Origin: DATKEH01 sp035546355 | GTDB taxonomy: Bacteria; Acidobacteriota; Thermoanaerobaculia; Multivoradales; JAIOJS01 | Length of the DNA: 7,353 nucleotides | Direction of reading: 5' to 3' | Assembly: GCA_035546355.1 (NCBI GenBank) | Contig: DATKEH010000267.1 | Location: 1-7,353, forward strand | Program-made: the position numbers and the translations under genes | Part shown: one piece after another, positions 1 through 6,764 of the stretch | Layout: each line of letters opens with the position of its first letter | Numbering within the stretch: the stretch's first letter is position 1 | Notes under the pieces: generated by a model | What the model was told of the DNA's origin: nothing | The model's database searches: none | Seen by the model: the letters and a program-made list of their open reading frames with translations, nothing else

Positions 1-1
1 C

Positions 2-622
2 ACCTCGGTGCTCGCCCGCCCGCGGCTGACGGTGGGGCTGCCGGCGCGCTTCGCCGCCACCCTCGGCTACATCCCTCCCCTGGAGATCGACGGCGTCACC
101 CCGCACCTGGTCACCCTGGCCCTCGAGCGGCTGCTGTACGACGGCCGGCGCTGGCGCCTGGGGATGCGCCTTCACGGGCAAGCGGGGCGAGTCGACGGGG
201 ACATCACCTGCGACCGCGACACGGTGGCCGCGGGTGAGGATCGCGACCGCAACCCGCTCGGCTGCCTGGCCCGCTCCTCGGACCGCCTGGAGGTGCGCAC
301 CGCGGGCGCCGACGCCACCGTCGCGCTCCCCCTCGCCGGTGCGCCCCGCCTCGAGCCCTTCCTCGGCGTCGGGATCAACTACTTCGACCTCGAGCTCGCC
401 GTCGACGCCCGCTATGGCAACGTCATCGACAGGACGCGGCTGGTGACCAGCGGCTCCGCTTGGAACGCCACCCTCGGCATCGCCTGGCTGGCGACCGAGC
501 GCTGGGTCCTCAGCGGCGAGGTCTTCTACACGCCCCTCGAGGTGCAGCGCCGCTTCGCCGCCCCGCGCCGCACCGAAGAGCTGGTCAACGCGCGGGCGAT
601 GCTGCGCTACCGCCTGCGCTGA
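2..622 (+). CDS. Outer-membrane beta-barrel protein, 3' part (5' end outside window)
   Basis: This reading frame is already open at the left edge, so the true start lies upstream; the GTG at 8 is inside the gene and has no ribosome binding site. The visible 206 residues show the alternating hydrophobic/polar pattern of amphipathic beta strands, with segments such as LEPFLGVGINYFDLEL, AWNATLGIAWLA and RWVLSGEVFYTPLE, and end in ARAMLRYRLR. Polar, Asp/Arg-rich stretches between strands look like extracellular loops; one loop holds two cysteines (ITCDRD...LGCLAR) that could form a disulfide. This is typical of small OmpA/OmpW-type or 'outer membrane beta-barrel' proteins of Gram-negative bacteria. 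The last residue is Arg rather than the usual C-terminal Phe/Trp barrel signal. The cupredoxin gene starts 17 bases downstream and is probably co-transcribed. No specific substrate can be assigned. The barrel call is inferred from pattern only. Confidence 0.6.
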   Translation, partial: TSVLARPRLTVGLPARFAATLGYIPPLEIDGVTPHLVTLALERLLYDGRRWRLGMRLHGQAGRVDGDITCDRDTVAAGEDRDRNPLGCLARSSDRLEVRTAGADATVALPLAGAPRLEPFLGVGINYFDLELAVDARYGNVIDRTRLVTSGSAWNATLGIAWLATERWVLSGEVFYTPLEVQRRFAAPRRTEELVNARAMLRYRLR

Positions 623-625
623 CCG

Positions 626-633
626 AAGGAGGA
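626..633 (+). promoter_or_regulatory. Strong Shine-Dalgarno of the cupredoxin gene
   Basis: AAGGAGGA lies six bases before the ATG at 640, just after the stop codon (620-622) of the barrel gene. It decides the start of the next gene: the same frame is open further upstream to about 460, but that stretch overlaps the barrel gene and has no comparable ribosome binding site. It is the best Shine-Dalgarno in the window. Confidence 0.85.
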
Positions 634-639
634 GCGCCG

Positions 640-2637
640 ATGACCCCGCGCACCGCCGCAGTCACCAGCGCCCTGCTCGCGCTCGCCGTCGCCGCGCCCC
701 TGCAGGCGGCCACCTTCGTGGTGCAGGTGAAGAACAACTTTTTCGATCCCCAGACCGTGGTCATCGCCCCCGGCGACACGGTGACCTGGCGCAACGTCCA
801 GGGCGGCATTCACAACGTCGCCGCCGACGACGGCAGCTTCCGCTGCGCCAACGGCTGCGACGACAGCGGCGGCGACGGCGCCCCGTCGTCGGCGAGCTGG
901 GAGGCGTCGCGCACCTTCGGCTCCGCCGGCGACGTCCCCTACCACTGCGAGCTGCACGGCGCGCCCGGCGGGCTGGGGATGGCGGGCACCGTGGTGGTGC
1001 AGGAAGACGAGCCTGACCAGCCGGGGGCGCTGCGCTTCGATACCACCGCGGTCAGCGTGGGCGAGGGATCGGGGGCGGTGACCCTGACCGTGCAGCGCGT
1101 CGGCGGCGCCGACGGGGCGGTCTCGGTACGCGCCGCCACCGCCGACGGCACCGCCACCGCCGGCAGCGACTACGGGGCGGTCGACACCCAGCTGGCCTGG
1201 GGGGGCGGCGACGGAGGCAACCGCCAGGTGATGGTGGCGCTCTTCGACGACGCCATCGCCGAGCCGAACGAGACGTTCACCGTCAGCCTGAGCAACCCCA
1301 CGGGAGGCGCCACCCTGGGCAATCCCTCGCTGGTCACGGTCACCCTGATCGACGACGACGACCCGCCCGGCTCGCCGGGCGCCCTCTCCTTCGCCGCCCC
1401 CGGGGTCAACGTCCTGGAGAGCGAGGCGGCCGCCGTGCTCACCCTGCTGCGCCGCGGCGGCAGCGACGGCACGGTCGCCGTCGCCTGGTCGACGGGCGGC
1501 GGCGACGCCACGCCGGGAGCCGACTACACGAGCTCTTCGGGAACGGTGATCTTCGCGCCGGGGCAGGTGGAGGCGACGCTGGAGGTGCCGCTGCTCGACG
1601 ACGCCCTCGTCGAGCCCCCCGAGAGCTTCCTGGTCACGCTCGGCGCCGCCACTGGCGGCGCCACCGTCGAGCCCCCGGCCATAGCCACCGTCGTGCTGCT
1701 CGACGACGACGGCGCCGGCCCCGCCGCGCTCGCCGCCGGCGAGGTGCTGTGCGACGGGCAACGGCTTGCCGGCCTGCTCTCCCGCCTCACGGTGGAGGCC
1801 GCCGGCCCGAACGAGGCGAGTGGCGTCAACCTCTCGCTCACCCGGCTGGGGGATTTCGCCGGCCTCGCGTTCTCCGGCAACGGCCCCGCCACGCCGGAGG
1901 CGCACCTGGCCTTCTCCACCAACCCCGAGGAGACCACCCTGCTGCGCAACCCGGCGCGGCTGCAGCTCTTCGCCGTCAGCATGACCCGCAACCAGACCAA
2001 CTCCGACCTGCTGGCGGAGGGCGATCCCGACGCGCTGCGGGTGCGGCTCAACCCCACCCTGGGGCTCGCCGACCCCGATCCCGGGTCGCTGCTGGAGGTC
2101 AACAACCTCGGCGACCCGGTCACCCGCCAGGGGGGCGTGCCGGCGGAGTCCAAGCCCGGCCGCGGCCTCGCCGGCCTGCTCGTCCCCTGCCACCAGCGCT
2201 TCGCCGCCCGCGACGCCCACCTGTTCCGTGTGCTCACCAAGGTGGTGCGGGGAGAGGCCGACGGCGCCCAGGGGATGGCCGCCGCGATCTACCGCGGGGA
2301 GGCAGCGGACCGATTCCGCATCGACCTCTATCCGGCCGCCGCCGACGGCCGGCCGCTGGGCCGGCTGGCGGCCGAGCTGGAGGTGGCGTTCAGCGGCGAC
2401 ACGCCGGTCGGCGGAACCCTGCGCCTGCTGCCCGCCTGCGGCCCGGGCGAGGCCGCCGGCTGCACCGCGGTCGCCGGCTTCACCGCCCTGTCGCTGGTCC
2501 ACCCCGAACCGCCGGGGGAGCTGTGGAGCGCGAGCCCCTATCGCGTCTTCACCAGCGACGGCGTCGACGGGCAGCACAGCGCGGCGGTCGACTTCGCCGC
2601 CCTCCTCGCCGGCAGCACCTGGCAGACGCCCCCGTAG
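640..2637 (+). CDS. Exported cupredoxin (plastocyanin-like) with two Calx-beta domains and unknown C-terminal region
   Basis: A predicted 665-residue secreted or periplasmic protein. Residues 1-23 form a signal peptide with a likely cleavage after LQA. Residues 24-121 are a type I copper domain: the ligands fit His58 (GGIHNV), Cys103 and His106 (YHCELHG) and Met114 (GLGM), the plastocyanin/azurin arrangement for one-electron transfer. A loop before the copper loop carries Cys69 and Cys73 (FRCANGCDD), a possible disulfide. Residues about 129-240 and 247-357 are two Calx-beta repeats, each ending in an Asp-rich calcium-type motif (LIDDDD, LLDDDG) after a PNETF/PPESF turn. Residues about 365-665 match no family I recognise; they are rich in short beta-like segments and carry Cys371, 517, 600 and 608. 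The ATG at 640 follows a strong Shine-Dalgarno. The TAG stop lies inside a repeat element. Domain calls are firm; the physiological role (surface electron transfer, copper binding or adhesion) is open. Confidence 0.88.
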   Translation: MTPRTAAVTSALLALAVAAPLQAATFVVQVKNNFFDPQTVVIAPGDTVTWRNVQGGIHNVAADDGSFRCANGCDDSGGDGAPSSASWEASRTFGSAGDVPYHCELHGAPGGLGMAGTVVVQEDEPDQPGALRFDTTAVSVGEGSGAVTLTVQRVGGADGAVSVRAATADGTATAGSDYGAVDTQLAWGGGDGGNRQVMVALFDDAIAEPNETFTVSLSNPTGGATLGNPSLVTVTLIDDDDPPGSPGALSFAAPGVNVLESEAAAVLTLLRRGGSDGTVAVAWSTGGGDATPGADYTSSSGTVIFAPGQVEATLEVPLLDDALVEPPESFLVTLGAATGGATVEPPAIATVVLLDDDGAGPAALAAGEVLCDGQRLAGLLSRLTVEAAGPNEASGVNLSLTRLGDFAGLAFSGNGPATPEAHLAFSTNPEETTLLRNPARLQLFAVSMTRNQTNSDLLAEGDPDALRVRLNPTLGLADPDPGSLLEVNNLGDPVTRQGGVPAESKPGRGLAGLLVPCHQRFAARDAHLFRVLTKVVRGEADGAQGMAAAIYRGEAADRFRIDLYPAAADGRPLGRLAAELEVAFSGDTPVGGTLRLLPACGPGEAAGCTAVAGFTALSLVHPEPPGELWSASPYRVFTSDGVDGQHSAAVDFAALLAGSTWQTPP

Positions 2638-2672
2638 GGGCCGGCCTCCGTGCCGGCCCCGGGCGGGGACGG
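2634..2672 (+). repeat. Dispersed GTAGGGGC hairpin repeat, single copy
   Basis: The element starts GTAGGGGCCGGCC; its TAG (2635-2637) is the stop codon of the cupredoxin gene. Bases 2637-2645 and 2652-2660 form a perfect 9-base-pair stem (GGGGCCGGC / GCCGGCCCC) around the loop CTCCGT. Compared with the reverse complement of the unit at 6689-6740, it shares an identical 13-base head and an identical 12-base block (GGGCGGGGACGG, 2661-2672), with a diverged middle of similar length; the far end is lost. It could reduce read-through or protect the 3' end of the mRNA, but there is no T-tract, so I do not call it a standard intrinsic terminator. Confidence 0.75.
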
Positions 2673-2703
2673 CCCGGGCGGGGGTGCCGGAGGCGCCCGC
2701 GGG

Positions 2704-2714
2704 TGTGCTAGCTT
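2704..2714 (+). promoter_or_regulatory. Extended -10 promoter, probably for leaderless transcription of the transporter operon
   Basis: The sequence TGTGCTAGCTT contains an extended -10 (TGC then TAGCTT, 2706-2714, keeping the key T, A and final T). Seven bases separate it from the A of the ATG at 2722, which is where transcription would begin, so the mRNA would have almost no 5' leader. There is no Shine-Dalgarno before 2722, which agrees with this. I see no good TTGACA-like -35, as is common for extended -10 promoters. It is one of few A/T-bearing spots in this stretch. Inferred from spacing and motif only. Confidence 0.55.
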
Positions 2715-2721
2715 GCGCCCC

Positions 2722-4086
2722 ATGCCTGCGAGCGAGCGGGGCGCCGGCCGCGGACCGCAGCTGGTCCGCGCCGTCGGCTTCTGGGGGTTGGTGGCGTTCT
2801 GCATCAACGCCGTCGTCGGCAGCGGCGTCTTCCTGCTGCCCAGCGAGACCTACGCCCTGCTCGGCCCCTTCTCCCTGTGGGCACCGGTGGTGTTCGCCCT
2901 GCCGGTGTTCGTGCTGGTGCTCTGCTTCGCCGCCGCCGCCAGCCACTTCAACGCCCCGGGCGGCGCCTACCTCTACGCCGGCGCCGCCTTCGGCGACTTC
3001 GTCGGCTTCGAGACCGGCTGGATGAACTGGTTGGCGCGCATCACCTCGCTGGCCGCCCTCTCCAACGGCTTCGTGCTGTCGCTCGCCCGGCTGTGGCCGG
3101 CGGCGGCCGAGCCGGGCCTGCGCGCGGGGCTGATCGTCGGCTCGCTCGCCACCCTGGCGCTGATCCACGCCCTCGGCGTGCGCTACGGCGCCGGCACCAT
3201 CTACGTCTTCACCGTCGGCAAGCTGTTCCCCCTGCTGCTGTTCGTGGTGGTGGCCCTGGCGCTGTTCCCCAGCAACCCGCTGCCGGCGTCCCTGGCGCTG
3301 CCGGGGCGGGAGACCAACTGGAGCGAGGCGGCGCTGTTCATGCTCTTCGCCTACGCCGGCTTCGAGAACCTGGGCGTGCCGGCGGGGGAGTACAAGGATC
3401 CGCGTCGGCACCTGCCCCTGGCGCTGCTGGTGGGGGTGCTGGGAATCGCCGCGCTCTACGCCCTCGCCCAGCTGGCGGCGATGGCGGCGCTGCCCGACCT
3501 GTCGGGCACCGCCACCCCGATCGCCGACGCGGCGGCCGCCCTGATGGGTCCGTTCGGCGCCGTGCTGGTGACCGCCGGCGCGGTGGTGTCGATCCTCGGC
3601 ACCAACGCCGGCACGGTGCTCGAAGGGTCGCGCATGCTCTACGCCCTGGCGGTGGGGCGGCGACCCTATCGGCTGATCGCCCGCGTGCACCCGCGGTTCC
3701 ACACCCCGGTGGTGGCGATCGCCATCCACACCGGCGTGGCGATCCCGCTGGCGCTGGCCGGCAGCTTCGCCCAACTGGCCCTGCTGTCGGCGGTGGCGCG
3801 GATGACCACCTACCTCGTCACCTGCGCCGCGGTGCCGCGCCTCTCCCGCCTGTCGCCGGGGTTCCGCATCCCGCGCTGGCTGCCCTGGCTCGGCACCGCC
3901 CTGTCGCTGGCGCTCTTCCTCACCCTCGACAGCCGGCACCTGCTGGCCGCCCTCGTCGCCCTGGCGGTCGGCGCAGCGCTGTACGGCCTCGACCGCCTGC
4001 TGCCGGAGCGCGAGGAGACTCTCGCCGAGGCCGCCGTGCACCACGACCCGACGGTGGCGCCGGCGACGCCGCCGGGGGCGGAGTAG
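2722..4086 (+). CDS. APC-superfamily amino-acid transporter (permease)
   Basis: A 454-residue integral membrane protein with about 12 predicted helices, the normal size for the APC (amino acid-polyamine-organocation) family. Helix 1 carries the substrate-binding bend INAVVGSGVFLLPS (residues 28-41), matching the family's GSGIF motif; helix 6 carries the second broken-helix region FAYAGFENLGVPAGEYKDP (209-227), after which a basic stretch and PLAL follow as in other members. Helix 8 has SILGTNAGTVLEGSRMLYALA (290-310), also typical. The C-terminal tail (430-454) is hydrophilic. The ATG at 2722 is chosen because the frame upstream to the GTG at 2650 is Gly/Pro-rich repeat sequence, and the -10 signal sits at the right distance. 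lysA begins 3 bases after the stop, so transport of lysine, diaminopimelate or a related amino acid is plausible but unproven. Family call strong, substrate unknown. Confidence 0.9.
   Translation: MPASERGAGRGPQLVRAVGFWGLVAFCINAVVGSGVFLLPSETYALLGPFSLWAPVVFALPVFVLVLCFAAAASHFNAPGGAYLYAGAAFGDFVGFETGWMNWLARITSLAALSNGFVLSLARLWPAAAEPGLRAGLIVGSLATLALIHALGVRYGAGTIYVFTVGKLFPLLLFVVVALALFPSNPLPASLALPGRETNWSEAALFMLFAYAGFENLGVPAGEYKDPRRHLPLALLVGVLGIAALYALAQLAAMAALPDLSGTATPIADAAAALMGPFGAVLVTAGAVVSILGTNAGTVLEGSRMLYALAVGRRPYRLIARVHPRFHTPVVAIAIHTGVAIPLALAGSFAQLALLSAVARMTTYLVTCAAVPRLSRLSPGFRIPRWLPWLGTALSLALFLTLDSRHLLAALVALAVGAALYGLDRLLPEREETLAEAAVHHDPTVAPATPPGAE
4080..4083 (+). promoter_or_regulatory. Ribosome binding site of lysA inside the transporter's last codons
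   Basis: GGAG lies six bases before the ATG at 4090 and overlaps the final codon of the transporter gene, whose stop is at 4084-4086. The arrangement suggests translational coupling of transporter and decarboxylase. Confidence 0.6.
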
Positions 4087-4089
4087 CGG

Positions 4090-5475
4090 ATGGCGGGCTT
4101 CTCCTGGCGCGGCGGCACGCTGCACGCCGACGAGGTCGCGCTGCCGGCGCTGGCCGAGGCGGTGGGCACCCCCACCTACGTCTACTCCGCGCCGGCGATC
4201 CGCGACGCCTACCGGCGCTTGACGGCCGCGCTCGCGTCGCTGGTGCCGGGCATCCGCTACGCCGTCAAGGCCAGCCCCAACGTCCACCTCTGCCGCCTGC
4301 TGCGGGAGCTCGGAGCGGGGATGGACGTGGTCTCGGGCGGCGAGCTCGAGCGCGCCTGGCTCGCCGGCACGCCGATGGCGGAGATCGTCTTCGCCGGCGC
4401 CGGCAAGACCGACGGCGAGATCGCCGCCGCGCTCGACGGCAAGCTCAGCCCGCTGCGGCCAGTGGCGGCGCGCTTCGCCGCCGCCGACCCCGCCGATCGC
4501 GGCCCGGTGGGGCTGTTCAACGTCGAGTCGCAGAGCGAGCTCGCGCGCATCGCCGCGGTCGGCGCCGATCTCGGCGTGCGGGCGCGGGTCTGCCTGCGGG
4601 TCAACCCGCACGTCGACCCCCACACCCACGAGTACATCACCACCGGCCGCGAGGAGAACAAGTTCGGCATCGACGCCGACCGCATCGTCGGCCTGTTCGA
4701 GCAGTACGCGGACGACCCTGGGGTGGCGCCGGTGGGGCTGCACGTGCACATCGGCTCGCAGGTGTCGCGCCCCGCCGCCTACGCCGAGGCGGTGGCGGTG
4801 GTGCTCACCCTGGTGGACGACCTGGCGGCGCGCGGCCACCGCGTCGAGGTGGTCAACGTCGGCGGCGGCTGGCCGGTGCCCTACGGCCAGCAGGAGGTGC
4901 CGGCGCTGGAGGCGTTCGCCGAGCGGGTGGTGGCGCTGCTCGCCCCCCGTGTGCGCGAGGGCCTCCAGGTACTGGTCGAGCCCGGGCGGACGCTGGTGGC
5001 CGAGGCCGGCGTGCTGCTGATCCGGGTGCAGCACGTCAAGCACGGCCGGGCGCGCACCTTCGTCATCTGCGACGGCGGCATGCACAGCCTCATCCGCCCG
5101 GCGCTGTACGGCGCCTTCCACTTCATCTGGCCGGTGCGCTGGCACGGCGCGCCGCCGCCGCGGGTCGAGAGCCCCGACCTCCCCGGCCTCGCACCCTGCG
5201 ACATCGTGGGGCCGGTGTGCGAGTCCGGCGACTTCCTGGCCAAGGGGCGGCACCTGCCGCCGGTCGCGCGCGGCGACCTGCTGGCGGTCTTCACCGCCGG
5301 CGCCTACGGCATGTCGATGGCCTCGAACTACAACGATCACGGGCGCCCCGCCGAGGTGCTGGTCGACGGCGAGCGGGCGCGGGTGATCAACGAGCGCCAG
5401 CCCCTGGCGGTGCTGCTCGAGACCGAGCGCCTGCCCCGCGAGATCCGCGCCGGCGCTCGGGCGGTGGAGGGGTGA
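4090..5475 (+). CDS. lysA: Diaminopimelate decarboxylase
   Basis: Predicted cytoplasmic PLP enzyme of 461 residues that decarboxylates meso-diaminopimelate to L-lysine, the last step of lysine biosynthesis (EC 4.1.1.20). It has the fold III (alanine racemase-like) N-terminal barrel with the PLP lysine K60 in YAVKASPN, H220 in GLHVHIGSQ, the phosphate-binding GGGW (258-261), EPGR (297-300), R336 and Y340 in RPALYGAFH, the C-terminal partner-site motif CESGD (377-381) and GAYGMSMASNYN (404-415) with Y406. CESGD and SNYN separate it from ornithine/arginine decarboxylases. An unusual stretch of about 25 residues (117-141) is inserted where most homologues pass directly from 'E/D-I-x-x-A-L' to LFNVES. 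Second gene of the operon: three bases after the transporter and overlapping the next gene by four. Dimerisation is expected from the family. Identification is firm. Confidence 0.95.
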   Translation: MAGFSWRGGTLHADEVALPALAEAVGTPTYVYSAPAIRDAYRRLTAALASLVPGIRYAVKASPNVHLCRLLRELGAGMDVVSGGELERAWLAGTPMAEIVFAGAGKTDGEIAAALDGKLSPLRPVAARFAAADPADRGPVGLFNVESQSELARIAAVGADLGVRARVCLRVNPHVDPHTHEYITTGREENKFGIDADRIVGLFEQYADDPGVAPVGLHVHIGSQVSRPAAYAEAVAVVLTLVDDLAARGHRVEVVNVGGGWPVPYGQQEVPALEAFAERVVALLAPRVREGLQVLVEPGRTLVAEAGVLLIRVQHVKHGRARTFVICDGGMHSLIRPALYGAFHFIWPVRWHGAPPPRVESPDLPGLAPCDIVGPVCESGDFLAKGRHLPPVARGDLLAVFTAGAYGMSMASNYNDHGRPAEVLVDGERARVINERQPLAVLLETERLPREIRAGARAVEG

Positions 5476-6692
5476 GGCGGCCGCCCGCCGCCCTGCTGGC
5501 GGCCCTGGCGGTGGGGTGCATGGGCGGCGTGGCCAGCGGCCCGCGAGCCACCGGGGAGGCGCGGCTGGAGGACATCCTCGCCTCCCACCCCGGCCTCGCG
5601 CCGGTGCTGGCCGCCGCCCGCGAGCACCGGCTGCAGGTGGTCCTCGGCCTGGTCGAGGAGGGGGCGGACGGGCGGCCGGTGCTGCTGCAGCACCGCTTCC
5701 GCGCCGGCGCCGAGTACCTCTACCCGGCGAGCACGGTGAAGCTGTTCGCCGCCGTCGCCGCCCTCGAGCGGCTGGCCGAGCTGCGCGCCGAGACGGGGCT
5801 GCCGATCGACCAGGACACGCCGCTGGTCTATCACCGGCTCTTCGCCGGCGAGGAGCGGGTGGACCACGACCCGAGCAACAGCGACGGCGGCGCGGTCACC
5901 GTCCGCCACGAGATCCGCAAGCTGTTCCTGGTCTCCGACAACGAGGCCTTCAACCGCCTCTACGAGCTGGTGGGGCAGGACCGCCTGGCCGCCTCGCTGG
6001 CGCGGGCGGGGCTGGGCGAGGCGCGCATCGCCCACCGGCTGTCGGAGCCGCGGAACGCCGAGGAGAACCGCACCTTCCCGCGCATCGACTTCGTAGGCGA
6101 CGGCTTCGTCCACACCCTGCCGCAGCGGCAGAGCCCACCGCTGCCGGCGGCGCCGGCGGTGCCGGGGCTGCAGATCGGCGACGCCTACGTCGCCGGCGAC
6201 GAGACGGTCCAAGGGGCGATGGACTTCTCCGTCAAGAACCGCGTCGCGCTGGCCGCCCTGCAGCGCGGCCTGTGCATGGTGGTGCGCCCCGACGTCGCCT
6301 GCGGCGGGCCCGGCTACGCCCTCGCCGACGCCGACCGCGAGCTGCTGCTCGAGGCGATGAGCCAGTACCCGCGGGAGTCGGACAATCCGGTCTACGACCC
6401 CGACGAGTACCCCGACGCCTGGGGCAAGTACCTGCTGCCGGGCGTCGCCCGGGTGGTGTCGTCCGAGCGCCTGCGGATCTACAACAAGTACGGCCAGGCC
6501 TACGGCTTCACGCTGGACAACGCCTGGGTCGTCGACCGCGGGACCGGGCAGTCGTTCTTCCTCGCCGTCGCCCTCTACACCAACGCCGACGGGGTGCTCA
6601 ACGACGACCGCTACGAGTACGACGAGGTGGCCCTGCCCTTCCTCGCCGACCTCGGCGAGGCGGTGGCCCGCCACCTGTGGGGCGCGACGTAG
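5472..6692 (+). CDS. Lipoprotein serine hydrolase, class A beta-lactamase-like
   Basis: A 406-residue predicted lipoprotein. The GTG at 5472 overlaps the lysA stop as GTGA and gives a short signal peptide ending in LAVGC, with Cys16 as the lipid-bearing residue; a later ATG at 5520 would lose this. The catalytic motifs of the penicillin-recognising serine hydrolases are present: S87-T-V-K90 (SxxK; nucleophile and base), S155-D156-N157 (SDN) and K339-Y340-G341 in the place of KTG. A segment LSEPRNAEENR (190-200) lies where the omega loop would be, 37 residues after the SDN serine, so Glu192 could take the place of Glu166, but the match is loose. The overall pattern fits the Beta-lactamase2-like 'serine hydrolase' group, whose natural substrates are mostly unknown; antibiotic resistance should not be assumed. 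A GGAGG at 5466-5470 is only one base from the start, so expression probably relies on coupling to lysA. The TAG stop lies within a repeat. Confidence 0.87.
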   Translation: MRRPPAALLAALAVGCMGGVASGPRATGEARLEDILASHPGLAPVLAAAREHRLQVVLGLVEEGADGRPVLLQHRFRAGAEYLYPASTVKLFAAVAALERLAELRAETGLPIDQDTPLVYHRLFAGEERVDHDPSNSDGGAVTVRHEIRKLFLVSDNEAFNRLYELVGQDRLAASLARAGLGEARIAHRLSEPRNAEENRTFPRIDFVGDGFVHTLPQRQSPPLPAAPAVPGLQIGDAYVAGDETVQGAMDFSVKNRVALAALQRGLCMVVRPDVACGGPGYALADADRELLLEAMSQYPRESDNPVYDPDEYPDAWGKYLLPGVARVVSSERLRIYNKYGQAYGFTLDNAWVVDRGTGQSFFLAVALYTNADGVLNDDRYEYDEVALPFLADLGEAVARHLWGAT

Positions 6693-6764
6693 GGGCGGGG
6701 CTCCGTCCCCGCCCGGACCGTCGCGGCGGCCGGCCCCTACGCCCGGCGGCGGCCACGGCGCGAC
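6689..6764 (+). repeat. Hairpin repeat array, unit 1
   Basis: First tandem unit. It runs from GTAGGGGC (6689-6696) to its inverted partner GCCCCTAC (6733-6740), a 52-base element with 8-base inverted ends, followed by a 24-base spacer. An inner perfect stem GGGCGGGG / CCCCGCCC (6693-6700 with 6707-6714) encloses the loop CTCCGT. The TAG at 6690-6692 is the stop codon of the serine hydrolase gene. No open reading frame of note or transposase is associated. Confidence 0.85.

Noticed and set aside
460..639. Longer start for the cupredoxin protein
   Set aside because: The extra residues are Arg-rich shadow of the barrel gene and would remove the clear signal peptide; the strong Shine-Dalgarno points to 640.
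2696..2703. CCCGCGGG palindrome just before the -10 signal as an operator
   Set aside because: Short G/C palindromes are expected by chance at this base composition, and no second copy is present.
2650..2721. GTG start for the transporter, giving 24 more residues
   Set aside because: The extension is Gly/Pro/Ala sequence derived from the hairpin repeat and crosses the -10 promoter signal; no ribosome binding site precedes it.
607..5340. A stop-free minus-strand frame of more than 1500 codons running under four plus-strand genes
   Set aside because: Its translation is Arg/Gly/His/Gln/Val-rich with no domains, and it crosses the repeat and several clear genes. It is an effect of the extreme G+C third positions of the genes opposite.
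2877..5471. Plus-strand open frame leading without a stop into the serine hydrolase gene
   Set aside because: This part is Arg/Pro/Ala-rich shadow sequence of the transporter and lysA genes; the real protein starts at 5472 with a lipoprotein signal.
4090..5475. Ornithine/arginine or carboxynorspermidine decarboxylase
   Set aside because: The CESGD, EPGR and GAYGMSMASNYN motifs are those of diaminopimelate decarboxylase.
5472..6692. An antibiotic-resistance beta-lactamase
   Set aside because: The KTG motif is KYG, the Glu166 loop is not clearly conserved, and the gene is coupled to lysine biosynthesis in an operon; the fold alone does not support resistance.
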